Notes: generated by a model from the letters alone, not told the origin. 64,000 nt of DNA from RPQJ01 sp963793675 (GCA_963793675.1 CAWCBA010000001.1:1-64000); one strand, 5' to 3'. Counted from the first letter of the stretch, positions 25,818-37,766 are shown. Program-made: numbers and translations.

Positions 25818-26844
25818 TCACGCGGGGCGCGACGGCGGAACCAGGTCCGTCATCGGCCACCGTGCGCGGGCACGGATCGAGAAGTCGTCGCGTTCACCTG
25901 CGGCGAGCCGCAGTTGCCCCAGCAGCGCGATCATCGCCGCGTTGTCGGTGCAGAACTCGGCGCGAGGATAGACGACCCGGACCCCCTGCCGCTCGCCCAT
26001 CGCAAGCATCCGGGCACGCAGCCGCCGGTTGGCGCCCACGCCACCGGCCACGACCAGCGTCGAGGCGCCGGTTAGCGTCGAGCGCCCGCTGGCACTTGAT
26101 CACGAGCGTGTCGACCACGGCCTCCTCGAACCCCCGGGCCGCATCGGCCCGCGCCTGCGGGTCGAGTTGACCATGGTTGCGCAACGCCACGACGACGGCG
26201 GTCTTGAGGCCGCTGAACGAAAAATCGAGCCCCGGGCGCTCGGTCAGCGGCCGCGGGAAGCGGAAAACGTCAGGTCGGCCCTGTTCGGCGAGCGCGGCGA
26301 GTTGCGGCCCGCCGGGGTATCCCAGGCCGAGCAGCTTCGCCGTCTTGTCGAAGGCCTCGCCGGCCGCGTCGTCCAGCGAACTCCCCAGGAGTTCGTACCG
26401 GCCGACCCCCTCCACCCGGGCGAGCAGCGTATGCCCGCCCGAGACCAGCAGCGCGATGAACGGGAACTGCGGCGGCTGCGGCTCGAGCAGCGGTGCCAGC
26501 AGGTGACCTTCCATGTGGTGGACCCCGATGCAGGGCAGGCCCCAGGCGTAGGCGAGGCTCCGGGCGACCGCGCCACCGACTAACAGCGCACCCACCAGGC
26601 CGGGCCCACAGGTGTACGCGATGCCGTCGATCGTCGCGCGACCACCGCCCCGGTCGATCGTTTTTTCCAATAAAGGCAACAACTTACGGAGGTGGTCACG
26701 CGAGGCGAGCTCGGGCACCACACCGCCGTACGTCGCGTGCAGGGCCACCTGGCTGTACAACTCGTGCGCGAGCAAGCCGACCTGGCCATCGTAGACGGCG
26801 GCGGCGGTCTCATCGCAGGAGGTTTCGATCCCCAGAACCCGCAT
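25818..26844 (-). CDS. tsaD: tRNA N6-adenosine threonylcarbamoyltransferase TsaD (frameshifted as given)
   Basis: TsaD transfers threonylcarbamoyl to A37 of ANN-decoding tRNAs (t6A). N-terminal MRVLGIETSCDETAAAVYDG, the metal-binding HHMEGHLLAPL, VSGGHT and DDAAGEAFDK are all intact to about residue 250. The frame then shifts, and the remainder (VAGGVGANRRLRARML, CTDNAAMIALLG) continues in another frame to 25818. The break lies in AACCGGCGCC on the coding strand (about 26070), where removing one C restores the family sequence ...DANGASTLVVAGG. Since t6A synthesis is essential in most bacteria, a sequencing indel is more likely than a pseudogene. It is divergent from rpsU. Confidence 0.9.
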
Positions 26845-26934
26845 GTGGTCGGCTCGCTGTGTCCGTGGCAGACGGAAGAAATGGACTAGGCCCGGTGCCC
26901 GGACGGCCAGGCAGGGGACCGGACGGCGCTACTT

Positions 26935-26963
26935 TTGCAATTCCCAGCCGCGATCTCTAGAAT
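26935..26963 (+). promoter_or_regulatory. Predicted sigma-70 promoter of the rpsU-dnaG-rpoD operon
   Basis: TTGCAA (26935-26940) and TAGAAT (26958-26963) with exactly 17 bp between them form the best sigma-70 match in the tsaD-rpsU intergenic region. They would give a leader of about 117 nt before the rpsU ATG at 27087. Confidence 0.7.
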
Positions 26964-27086
26964 TCGCGGTCCCTTACTGGCCGTGCGTCCCTCGGGACCC
27001 GGTTGGCTGTCCAACAATGTTTCGATGACTGGCGCCCAGGCCACCGGCCGGCCGCCCAGCCGTTTTGACCGATTGACGAGGTTTCG

Positions 27087-27308
27087 ATGCCCAGCGTCCG
27101 CATCCGTGAAAACGAATACTTCGATGCCGCCCTGCGCCGCTTCAAGCGTGCGTGCGAAAAGGCCGGCGTGCTGACGGAACTTCGTCGCCGCGAATTCTAC
27201 GAGAAGCCGACGCAGGAGCGTAAGCGCAAGAAGGCGGCCGCCGTGAAGCGCCACCAGAAGCGCAGCACTCGCGATTTCTCGTCAGCCCCTCGCGTCCGCA
27301 ATTTCTGA
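27087..27308 (+). CDS. rpsU: 30S ribosomal protein S21
   Basis: S21, 73 residues, binds the small subunit near the anti-Shine-Dalgarno region. MPSVRIRENEYFDAALRRFK and the basic C-terminal half (RRREFYEKPTQERKRKKAAA) are typical. It is the first gene of the macromolecular synthesis operon. A 14-bp perfect palindrome (27319-27332, CGATCGGCCGATCG) follows 10 bp after the stop and may adjust read-through into the downstream genes. Confidence 0.96.
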   Translation: MPSVRIRENEYFDAALRRFKRACEKAGVLTELRRREFYEKPTQERKRKKAAAVKRHQKRSTRDFSSAPRVRNF

Positions 27309-27375
27309 GCGGATTGCCCGATCGGCCGATCGTTCGGTCGATTGATCGCTCCGGTCGCGACGCCAGCACACCACG

Positions 27376-27830
27376 ATGACCACTGCCTCCCTCAAGGAGC
27401 GGATCACCGAGGACATGAAGTCCGCCATGCGAGCGGGCGAGAAAGAACGTCTCGGCACCATCCGCATGCTGCAGGCGGCGATCAAGCAGCGCGAAGTCGA
27501 CGAGCGTATTGCGCTCGACGATGCGCAGGTGCTGTCCGTCATCGAGAAGATGCTCAAGCAGCGCAAGGAATCGATCGCCCAGTTCGAGTTGGGCGCACGC
27601 GCTGATCTCGCGGCCAAGGAACAGGCCGAAATCGAACTGCTGACGGTCTACCTGCCCGCGCAACTCGCCGACGCCGAAGTCGATGCCCTCATCAAGGAAG
27701 CGATCCGTCCACCGGCGCCGCGTCCTTGAAGGACATGGGCAAGGTGATGGCGATCGTGAAGGCGAAAGCCGCAGGGCGTACCGACATGGGCGCGGCCAGC
27801 GCCCGCATCAAGGCGGCGCTCTCCGCCTGA
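27376..27830 (+). CDS. yqeY: GatB/YqeY domain protein (frameshifted as given)
   Basis: A YqeY protein of about 150 residues, an alpha-helical protein related to the tail domain of the GatB amidotransferase subunit. The frame MTTASLKERITEDMKSAMRA ... EIELLTVYLPAQL runs to about 27705. It then shifts by one base at GCGATCCGTCC, after which TGAASLKDMGKVMAIVKAKA continues in the next frame to the TGA at 27830. The order rpsU-yqeY-dnaG is common outside enterics. Its molecular role is not established, and the frameshift is probably an indel error. Confidence 0.88.
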
Positions 27831-27921
27831 TCCGGCCGTGTGCCGGTGCGCCTTGCAATCACTTCGATTGATCTGCTGCACGTTTTCGCGCGGCGAGTCG
27901 TATTCAGGACGACAGCCGTTC

Positions 27922-28092
27922 CAGGTCGGGGTTCGGGTCTTTCTCCCGCGCCCGGAAAGGCAGACACGGGCGCGGGAGAAAGACCCGAACCCCGACCTGA
28001 GACGCCGCGCCTGAGCGCTCGTCGGGCGGGAAACACCCCGGTCAAAATCAAAGTGCAGATGCCGCGCCCGACGCGACGCACGGCGCATGCAG
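27922..28092 (+). repeat. Variable-stem palindromic element B1
   Basis: A perfect 33-bp inverted repeat (27922-27954 with 27967-27999) encloses the 12-nt loop GAAAGGCAGACA. Downstream come a CCTGAG spacer, a smaller hairpin (28020-28028 with 28065-28073) and the tail CGCACGGCGCATGC ending near 28091. The stem sequence is unrelated to A1, A2 or B2, while loop and tail are shared. Confidence 0.88.
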
Positions 28093-28308
28093 CCGGATAC
28101 ATGCGTCGAAGCCGATTGATGCGGCAACCAAAGGTTAGGGCCGGCGGCCACTGTTGCGTCGGATGTTGCGCTGCGGCCAGTCGCTTTGTAACTGGCGGTG
28201 AAGCCATTCCGATTGGGCGTCGCCTGGTGCCGTTCGCAACGGCGGGGATCGGCAACGCGGCGGTATTCGGCGCGGGTCGACAGCGACCTCTCGGGATGCG
28301 GTCTGGAC

Positions 28309-28447
28309 GCCGCTTGCACCGTGCGAGTTTTCGGACCCGACCGAAAACTCGCTCAGGTGCGCGCCTGTCGAGCGGTCGGTCCGGTTGCTCTTCCGGACGG
28401 GCGTATCTGCCTTTCCGCCCGTCCGGAAGAGCAACCGGACCGATCGC
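28309..28447 (-). repeat. Variable-stem palindromic element B2
   Basis: Reverse-oriented partner of B1. It starts with the tail GCTTGCACCGTGCG, followed by a perfect 11-bp hairpin (28324-28334 with 28341-28351) and GCTCAGG. Then comes a 32-bp inverted repeat (28372-28403 with 28416-28447) with one G-T wobble and the 12-nt loop TATCTGCCTTTC, the complement of GAAAGGCAGATA. B1 and B2 face each other in the 724-bp stretch between yqeY and dnaG, which otherwise holds no convincing gene. Confidence 0.88.
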
Positions 28448-28554
28448 CCCCGCACCGCCTCCTGATCCAACGTTCGACCGCCCGAAAAGCCGCCCTTGCT
28501 AGCGCCCACCCGCACCCCCACTATCGCTATCCGAACCGACGCCGAATCCGCACC

Positions 28555-30523
28555 GTGGCCCGCATCCCCCAGCATTTCATCGACGAACTCGTCGCCCGCA
28601 CCGACATCATCGAGGTGATTGGCAGCCGCGTTCAGTTGAAGAAAGCCGGTCGCGAGTACAAGGCCTGCTGCCCGTTTCACGACGAAAAGACGCCGTCGTT
28701 CTGGGTCAGCGTCGACAAGCAGTTCTATCACTGCTTCGGCTGCGGCGCCCACGGCACCGTGCTCGGCTTCGTCATGGAATACGATCACCTCGGCTTCATC
28801 GAGGCGGTCGAAGAACTTGCGGCGCGAGCCGGCCTCGAGGTGCCGCGCGAAGGCGGCGCGGCCGCCGGCCCGGTCAACCCGCACGACGAACTCTATGTGG
28901 CGATGGAACGCGCCGCGCTCTACTTTCGCCAGTGCCTGAGCGGCGATTCGCGCGCACGCGACTACCTGAAGCGACGCGGGCTCGATGCCGAAGTCGTGCA
29001 GAAGTTCGGCATCGGTTACGCGGCAGCGCGTTGGGATGGCTTGCTCGAGCGGTATGGCGGCACCGAGGACGAACGGCACGTGCTGCTGCGCGCGGGCCTC
29101 ATCATCGAACGCCAGCCACAGCAGGAGCCGACGGCCGCACCGGCGGCGTCTTCGTCCGCGACCGACACCGCGTCGGCTTCCGCCGCCAGCGCCAGCTACT
29201 CGCGCGAGCGCGGCTACTACGACCGCTTCCGCGACCGCGTCATGTTCCCGATCCGCGACACACGCGGCCGCACGATCGGTTTCGGCGGACGCGTGCTCGA
29301 TCAAGGTGAACCGAAATACCTCAACTCGCCCGAAACCGAACTCTTCCACAAGGGCCGCGAGCTCTACGGCCTGTACGAAGCACGCCAGGCGACGCGCAGC
29401 CTGCAACGGCTGCTGGTGGTCGAGGGCTACATGGACGTCGTGAGCCTGCACCAGGCCGGCATCACCTACGCGGTGGCGACGCTCGGCACGTCGACGACAC
29501 CCGAGCATCTGCTGCGCATCTTCCGTCTCGTCGGCGAGGTGGTGTTCTGCTTCGACGGTGACCGGGCCGGCCGCGCAGCGGCCTGGCGTGCGCTCGAGAA
29601 CGCGGTCGCCGAGGTGAAGCAGGGCCGGCAGGTGCGCTTCCTGTTCCTGCCGGACGGCCACGATCCCGATTCGCTCGTGCGCGAAGAGGGCAAGGAAGCG
29701 TTCGAGGCGCGCCTCGCCGACGCAATGCCGCTCTCCGAGTACCTGATCCGGGAATTGTCGTCGCGGGTCGAGACCGGCAGCGTCGACGGCCGGGCCAAGC
29801 TGGTGGAACTGGCGCGGCCGCTGGTGCGCAGGATTCCGTCCGACGTCTACCGCGAACTGCTGGTCAACCAGCTGGCTGCAGTGGTTGGCATGTCCCCGGC
29901 CCGCCTCAATGAGCTGCTGGGTGGCGATGCCCAGGGCGCGCCGGCGGGTGCCGGGCAAACGCGCGCCCCGGCCGCTTCAAGCGGCTCGTACTCGGAAAGA
30001 AATTCAAGCGGTTACGAGCGCCCGAGCGCGCTCGGCGGCGCACGGTTCGGGGCCTCGCATGCCGCCGCCCCGGGCCGTGGCAACCTGGTCCGGCAGGCAG
30101 TCACGCTGCTGGTGCACCACCCGGCCTCCGCGACGGCCATCAGCGGGCAGCAGATCGACGCCGTCGCGGCCATCGACCGGCCTGGCATTGCGCTGCTGGC
30201 CGAACTGTTGACCCGGTTGCGGGAAGATCCTCCGGCAAACACGGCGGCGGTCCTGGAGCGTTGGCGCGACCGGCCCGAACAGGCTTCGCTGGCCAAGCTG
30301 GCCGTCGGCGGTCTGCCTGGCGCCGGACGCGGCGGGCGCAGCCGCGGAACTGAATTCGGCCCTGAACCGTCTGATCACCGAGGAATCCCCGGTCCGGCGG
30401 CTCGACGAACTGATGGCCAAGGCCCGGGATTCGGCACTGGATGATGCCGAAAAGCTGGAACTGCAGGGGCTGCTTCGGGCCCGCAGCCCGGCGGCCCGCA
30501 AGCCCCCGGAAGTTCCCCGATAG
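28555..30523 (+). CDS. dnaG: DNA primase (frameshifted near the C-terminus as given)
   Basis: DnaG synthesises RNA primers for replication. From the GTG at 28555 (MARIPQHFIDELV) the CHC2 zinc finger ligands are C39, H42, C60 and C63 (CPFH...HCFGC). The TOPRIM core has VVEGYMDVVSLHQAG and CFDGDRAGRAAAWRAL. A Ser/Ala/Pro-rich insertion (about residues 190-215) precedes ERGYYDRFRDRVMFPI. The frame shifts by one base at about 30315-30340; beyond it the helicase-binding tail (LNSALNRLITEE ... ELMAKARDSALD) continues to the TAG at 30523. The gene is essential, so a sequence error is likely. Confidence 0.93.
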
Positions 30524-30546
30524 TCGGGCGCGGCTTGTCCCCTGCA

Positions 30547-30555
30547 TGGTAGAAT
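30547..30555 (+). promoter_or_regulatory. Candidate extended -10 promoter for rpoD
   Basis: TGGTAGAAT (30547-30555) has the TGN-TANNNT form of an extended -10 and lies 38 bp before the rpoD start, within the short dnaG-rpoD gap. No good -35 hexamer is visible. An internal promoter for rpoD is usual in this operon. Confidence 0.4.
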
Positions 30556-30592
30556 TCCGCTCTTTTTTAGACTCCCCGTGAGGCGTCCCATC

Positions 30593-32901
<2,309 letters not shown>

Positions 32902-32910
32902 GCACCGTCG

Positions 32911-32940
32911 CCTCTCCGCGTCTGCGCGGGAGAGGTCGCA
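32911..32940. repeat. CTCTCCGCG-type palindromic repeat
   Basis: Imperfect palindrome CCTCTCCGCG ... CGCGGGAGAGG just after rpoD. It is the same family as the copies at 9699, 43018-43170 and 57358-57520. Confidence 0.6.
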
Positions 32941-32981
32941 GATGCGCCGGTGGGGGCAGCGCGGGTGAGCGCCCTCCGAAT

Positions 32982-33015
32982 ACCCCCTCCACTCCGGTGA
33001 CAGGGGGTTTCTTTT
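32982..33015 (+). terminator. Intrinsic terminator of the rpoD operon
   Basis: ACCCCCT (32982-32988) pairs with AGGGGGT (33002-33008) around a 13-nt loop and is followed by TTCTTTTG. It lies about 80 bp after the rpoD stop and in front of the convergent MFS gene. Confidence 0.75.
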
Positions 33016-33060
33016 GCTGCGTCGTGCCCCATCGTCCAGACCAATCCGACCAGGGCCGGG

Positions 33061-34344
33061 TCAGTTCACCCGCTCGTGCTCCTGGTGGATCAGGCTGTGC
33101 TCGCGCGTGTCGCGCAGCCGGAATGTCGCAAGAATCCCCACGATCATCATCCCCGACACGAGCCAGAAGAACGCGGTCTCGTGCCCGATCTGCTTCAGGT
33201 ACAGCGCGGCCGTCTCCGCGTTGCCGCCGAAGATCGCCTGCGCGATCGCATAGGGCACTGCGACGCCGAGCGCGCGCACGTGCACCGGGTACAGCTCGGC
33301 CTTGAAGATCGCGCTGAGCCCGCAATACCCCGAGAGCAACAGCAGCGGTATGAGGCCGAGGAAGTAGACCGCCACGGCATTCGTCGAGGTCGAGATCGCG
33401 CTGAGCACGGGCACGCTGACGATGGCGAGCCCGCCGTACGACGCCAGCAAGGTACGCCGGTGCCCGACCCGATCCGCGAGCCAGCCGGCGAGCGGCGGCA
33501 GGAACATGAACGTCATGAGCAGCAGCGTCATCACCTGCGACGCCACGGGTTTCGAGAAGCCCGCGCTGTTGATCAGGAGCTTCTGCATGTACGCGGTGTA
33601 GGTGTAGAAGCCGAGTCCGCCGGAGGCCGTCAACGCCATGACCGTCAGGGTCTCCTTCGGATACCGCGTGAACAGCGCCCAGGCCTGGCCTCGCTCCGTT
33701 TGCGGCACGGACGCGTGCGTAAACGAATGCGTTTCGTGGATGCCCCGGCGTATCCACCACACGACGATCGCCAGGACGGCGCCCACGACGAAAGGTATGC
33801 GCCAGCCCCAGTCGTACAGCTGCTGCTCGGTCAGCACCCGCTGCAGCAGCACCTGCAGCAGCAGCGCAGCCAGCTGTCCGCCGGTGAGCGTGACGTAGAG
33901 GAATCCGGACCAGAACCCGCGCTGGGTGCGCTCCGCCATTTCGCTGATGTACGTCGCCGACGCACCGTACTCACCGCCCACCGACAGGCCCTGCAGCAGG
34001 CGCGCGACGAGCAGCAGCGCCGGCGACAGCACGCCGAGCCCGGTCGGGATCAGCGCAATCATCAATGAACCGCCACACATCATCGCCACGGACAGCGTGA
34101 GCGCCGTACGGCGGCCGGCACGGTCGGCATACATGCCGAACAGCAGCGCGCCCACGGGCCTGGCGATGAAGCCGACGGCAAAGATGGCCGCCGCGCCGAG
34201 CAACTGCGCCGTCTGGTTTCCGGCCGGGAAGAATGCGCGCGAAAAATAGATGGCAAATGCGGAGTAGGCAAACCAGTCAAACCACTCGACGAAGTTGCCC
34301 GCGGAGCCGCCGAGGATGTTCTTGAGTCGCCGCGCCGGAGTCAT
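33061..34344 (-). CDS. MFS metabolite/proton symporter (KgtP/ProP-like)
   Basis: A 12-span major facilitator protein of 427 residues, close to the length of the alpha-ketoglutarate permease KgtP. It starts MTPARRLKNILGGSAGNFVE and has the family motifs FVEWFDWFAYSAFAIYF, GALLFGMYADRAGRR, LLQGLSVGGEYGASATYISE and ELYPVHVRALGVAVPYAI. These place it in the metabolite:H+ symporter group (dicarboxylate, betaine or proline substrates). An SD-like GGCGGAG precedes the ATG at 34344. As given, the frame is open into the upstream TAXI gene; I read this as loss of a stop by an indel (see TAXI entry). Confidence 0.88.
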   Translation of the reverse strand: MTPARRLKNILGGSAGNFVEWFDWFAYSAFAIYFSRAFFPAGNQTAQLLGAAAIFAVGFIARPVGALLFGMYADRAGRRTALTLSVAMMCGGSLMIALIPTGLGVLSPALLLVARLLQGLSVGGEYGASATYISEMAERTQRGFWSGFLYVTLTGGQLAALLLQVLLQRVLTEQQLYDWGWRIPFVVGAVLAIVVWWIRRGIHETHSFTHASVPQTERGQAWALFTRYPKETLTVMALTASGGLGFYTYTAYMQKLLINSAGFSKPVASQVMTLLLMTFMFLPPLAGWLADRVGHRRTLLASYGGLAIVSVPVLSAISTSTNAVAVYFLGLIPLLLLSGYCGLSAIFKAELYPVHVRALGVAVPYAIAQAIFGGNAETAALYLKQIGHETAFFWLVSGMMIVGILATFRLRDTREHSLIHQEHERVN

Positions 34345-34379
34345 CGTCGCCACTCCGCCCGGGGACGCGACGTGCCGGG

Positions 34380-35883
34380 TCACGGCGTCGCTGCCGCGGG
34401 CGCTCCGACCGCTGCCCCCCGGCGAGACGGCGAAGTAGTCCGCCGCAGCGTCGTGCAACGGGATCGTCACCCCGGCCAGCGCACGCGCGCGCGACAGCCT
34501 CGCCGCGCTGACACCGCGGGCAGCTGCCAGGCCGTTCTCGAACAGGAAATCGAGCACGCGCTTCACAATCGGACCAGGCACCGTACTGCCGGCGACCAGC
34601 AGCGCCGTCGCCGCCAGCGTACTGACGTCGTCTTCCTGCCAACCGTACGTGTGCCTGCGGATCTTCAGTGCCAGGAGTCCTGGAACGGTCTCGCCGAGAC
34701 GATTCATCGCCTCGAGATCGAGCGGCAGCAGTGTCATCGGCGTTTGCGCCGAGATCGCCACCAGCTGCCGCCAGGGGGCCGCCACGACCTCGATCACGGC
34801 GTCGATCCGGCCGGCCGCCAGCCATTGCAACGCCTCGTCGGGGCCCCTGGCGGCCACCGTGACGTAGTCGCCAGGCGCAAGCCCATGCGCGCGCAGCACC
34901 TGCGTGGCCGTCTGCCGGGTCCCGGACCCGGGGCTGCCAACCGCAACGCGCTTGCCACGCAGGCCGTCGATCGACGCGATCCCGGCGTCGGCACGGACCA
35001 CCACGTGCACCGGTTCCGGAAACAGCGCCGCCACGGCACGCACGTGCCGCAGCGGACCGATGGTGGCGAACGCGCCCTGCCCCGTCACGGCGGCGGCGGC
35101 CACGTCGCTCTGCACCAATCCGAAAGATGCCTCGCCCGAATCGATCATCAGCGCGTTGGCAACGCTGCCATCCGTGTTCGCCTGCATCACGGACCACGCC
35201 GCGCCGCGGGGTCGCAGCGACTCGACGAAGCGTGTGTACTCACCACCCGCCGGACCCGTCGCCACGACGAAACCCTGCTCGCCCGCCTTGCCCCGCAACT
35301 TGATGTTCTGCACCGCATGGTCGAGTTCCTCGGCGACGATCGCGTCGTCCACGTCGCGCAGACCGGGTGTCGTATTGACGACGCCGGAGAGCCGCACGAT
35401 GAGGTCGCCCGCAGCGCCGGCCTGGCCACCGGCCGCGACGGACGGGGCGGTCGCCGGCCTCAGCGGCGAGGCCTGCCAGTCGTCGCCGGTTCGGCGGTAG
35501 ATCATCGACCCGTACGCACGCAGTTCGGACCCCGCTTCGATGCGGCCCGAGCCGAATCCGATCACGCCGTCGTCCGTGGCGCCGAGTGCGTTCGCAATCA
35601 GCTCCGGGCTGAGGCCACTCCAGTCGGACGGATCGTACGGGCCGGTGAAGGTAAGTACGGCGTTGTAGTAGACCACGGCCTGCGGACCTCCGTTGCCGGT
35701 GGCCGCCAGCGGCGCGCTGCCCTGCCGCTTCAGTGACGTCACTGCAAGCACCCGATTACCGAACAGCGTGTCGAGCTGCGCCTGGACGTCACGCTGCAAT
35801 CCGGCCTCGTCCGGCCCGCGGGCGCAGCCCGCCAGCACGATCAGGGCAAAGCCGAGCAGCAGTCCGTGGAGGCAGGGCCTCAC
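34380..35883 (-). CDS. TAXI-family TRAP-type solute-binding lipoprotein
   Basis: A periplasmic substrate-binding protein of the TAXI group. It has a GTG start at 35883, a signal peptide and lipobox VLAGC (Cys about residue 19). The binding domain includes YTRFVESLRP, FGLVQSDVAAAAVTG, ALFPEPVHVVVRADAGI and GKRVAVGSPGSGTRQTATQV. TAXI proteins bind glutamate or other organic acids for TRAP transporters, but no DctQ/DctM membrane subunits are encoded here. In the given sequence the frame continues into the MFS gene. One base fewer in the six-C run at 34415-34420 would place a TGA at 34380-34382, just before the MFS ribosome-binding site. Confidence 0.82.
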
Positions 35884-35884
35884 G

Positions 35885-37096
35885 TCAGAATCCCAGCGCC
35901 GGCAAGGCGAAGTACGCCTGCAACACCAGCGCATTGGCGATGTCGGCGAAGAAGGCTCCGACAATCGGGATCAACAGGAAGGCCAGTGGCGCCGGGCCAT
36001 GGCGCTCCGTCAGCGTCTGCATCACGGACATCGCGACGGCCGTCGTCGCCAGACCCGCCGCGACGTGACCGCCGGCCACCACGGCCGCGTCGTAATCGTT
36101 GCCCATCAGGCGACCGGTAATGAAGTACGCAAAGGCTGCGGTCACCAGCGCATTGACGACGACAATCAGCATCAGCGGCCCGGCAAGGGTCGCCAGATCG
36201 AGAAGACGCATCGACATCAGCGCCATGATCAGGAACAGCGACAGCGACACGCCGCCCACCGCTTGTGCGGCCCGGTCATTGATGCCCTCGAGCCTGAACA
36301 GCGTCGCGAGGTTGCGCACGGCCATGCCGATCAGCAACGCCCAGAGGAAGCCCGGCAGCAGGATGCCGGTGTCCTTCATCAGTCCGTGCACCCCGTGAGC
36401 CGCGCCAATGCAGACCAGGCACACCAGCAACACGAACAGCAGCTGTTCCGTCGTGATCGGCATGAAGAATGGATTTTCCGGCGAACTCTGCGGCGCGGCC
36501 GCCTCGCCGGAGACGTGCCCGGCCCTCGCCCCGGCACGGCGCATCAGGCGCTCGGCCACCGGCCCCGACAGCACGCTGCCGAGGACCAGACCTGCCGTGG
36601 CCGCCGCCATCGCCAGTTCCATGGCCCCCTGCAGGTTGCGCGTCTCGCCGAAGCTGGCCGCATAGGCGGCGGCCGTGCCGTGCCCGCCGATCAATGAGAT
36701 GGTACCGCCCAGCAGCCCCACCAGCGGGTGCAGGTCGAGCAATCGCGCCATCGCGATGCCAATCGTGTTCTGGACCACCATCAACAGCACGAACAGCACC
36801 AGCAGGATCACCAGCTTGCGACCGCCGCGAGCCAGCAAGCGCACGTCGGCGCCAAGCCCCAGCGTCGCGAAGAACGCGAGCAGCAGCGGGTCCTTGAGCG
36901 ATTCGTTCATCGTGAACTGCACCGGCAGCACGAGACCGGCGAGCGCAAGCGCGAGCGCAAACAGAAACCCGCCGACGACCGGCACCGGAATGCTGTACCG
37001 CTGCAACGCGGCTGAACGCGCCACGATCAGCTGCCCGACGAAGAACAGCGCCGTCGCCAGGGCCAGCGTGGCGAGCAGATCAAGGTTGATGGTCAC
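35885..37096 (-). CDS. gltS: Sodium/glutamate symporter (GltS family)
   Basis: A 403-residue inner-membrane protein with about ten hydrophobic spans in two inverted halves. The GltS hallmark loops are present: GGTISLIGGHGTAAAYAASF in the first half and VAGGHVAAGLATTAVAMSVM in the second. It imports glutamate with Na+. Its ATG overlaps the carbonic anhydrase stop by 4 bp, and the TAXI gene starts 1 bp after its stop, so all are in one operon. The cyanophycin genes are on the opposite strand nearby. Confidence 0.93.
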   Translation of the reverse strand: MTINLDLLATLALATALFFVGQLIVARSAALQRYSIPVPVVGGFLFALALALAGLVLPVQFTMNESLKDPLLLAFFATLGLGADVRLLARGGRKLVILLVLFVLLMVVQNTIGIAMARLLDLHPLVGLLGGTISLIGGHGTAAAYAASFGETRNLQGAMELAMAAATAGLVLGSVLSGPVAERLMRRAGARAGHVSGEAAAPQSSPENPFFMPITTEQLLFVLLVCLVCIGAAHGVHGLMKDTGILLPGFLWALLIGMAVRNLATLFRLEGINDRAAQAVGGVSLSLFLIMALMSMRLLDLATLAGPLMLIVVVNALVTAAFAYFITGRLMGNDYDAAVVAGGHVAAGLATTAVAMSVMQTLTERHGPAPLAFLLIPIVGAFFADIANALVLQAYFALPALGF

Positions 37097-37766
37097 GGGG
37101 TCATTGCCTGATGGTTCGAACGGTTCGTATCGGCTCCCACCGTACGTTCAAAGTCGGCGTCGGCGCTGGCGAGATCCGTCGCGCAGAAGCCCAGGTCCCG
37201 CAACAGGCCGTCGTTGAGCCGGTACACCCACGCATGCACCGTGAGCGGATGATCGCGCTCCCAGGCCTGCTGCACGATCGTCGTGCGGCATACGCGCCGC
37301 GCCTGGAACAGCACGTTCAGCTCGCAGAGCCGGTCGGCACGCTCGAGGTCGGTCGGCAACTCCGCAAGCTGCGTCGCGTAGGTGCGGGCGATGTCGCGGA
37401 TCGGCAGCAGCCAGTTGTCGACCAGGCCGAGCGGCCGCTGTTCGTACGAGGCGTCACGCCGCCGCAGCCGTAGTGCCCGCAGACGATCACGTGTTCGATG
37501 CCGAGCACGTCGATCGCGTACTGCAGCACCGAGAGACAGCTGAAGTCGTTATGAAAGACGAGGTTGGCGACGTTGCGATGGACGAACAGCTCGCCCGGCG
37601 CGAGCCCCACGATTTCGTTCGCCGGCACGCGACTGTCGGAACAGCCGATCCACAGGTAACGCGGATTCTGCTGCGCCGAAAGCTCACCGAAGAAGCCGGG
37701 ATTGCGCTGCTCCGTCGCGGCGGCCCAGCGGCGGTTGTTGGCGAATAGTTGCGGCAGCTTATTCAA
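37093..37766 (-). CDS. can: Beta-carbonic anhydrase (frameshifted as given)
   Basis: A zinc enzyme interconverting CO2 and bicarbonate. From about a TTG at 37766 (NKLPQLFANNRRW) it shows WIGCSDSRVPANEIVGLAPG, FVHRNVANLV and the HYGCGGV zinc motif. The frame then breaks near 37460, and LGLVDNWLLPIRDIAR and RADRLCELNVLFQA through WVYRLNDGLLRDLG continue in the next frame. Total length matches E. coli Can. It is the first gene of a can-gltS-TAXI-MFS transcription unit. One base must be added or removed in the segment after GCGGV to restore it. Confidence 0.9.

Noticed and set aside
27840..28502. Open frame running through palindromic elements B1 and B2
   Set aside because: The translation simply reads the inverted repeats and has no ribosome-binding site or recognisable domain.
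33061..35964. Single 967-residue TAXI-MFS fusion protein starting at 35964
   Set aside because: The first 27 codons overlap the gltS gene and have no signal sequence; the GTG at 35883 gives a proper lipoprotein signal, and the fusion itself depends on a six-base homopolymer.
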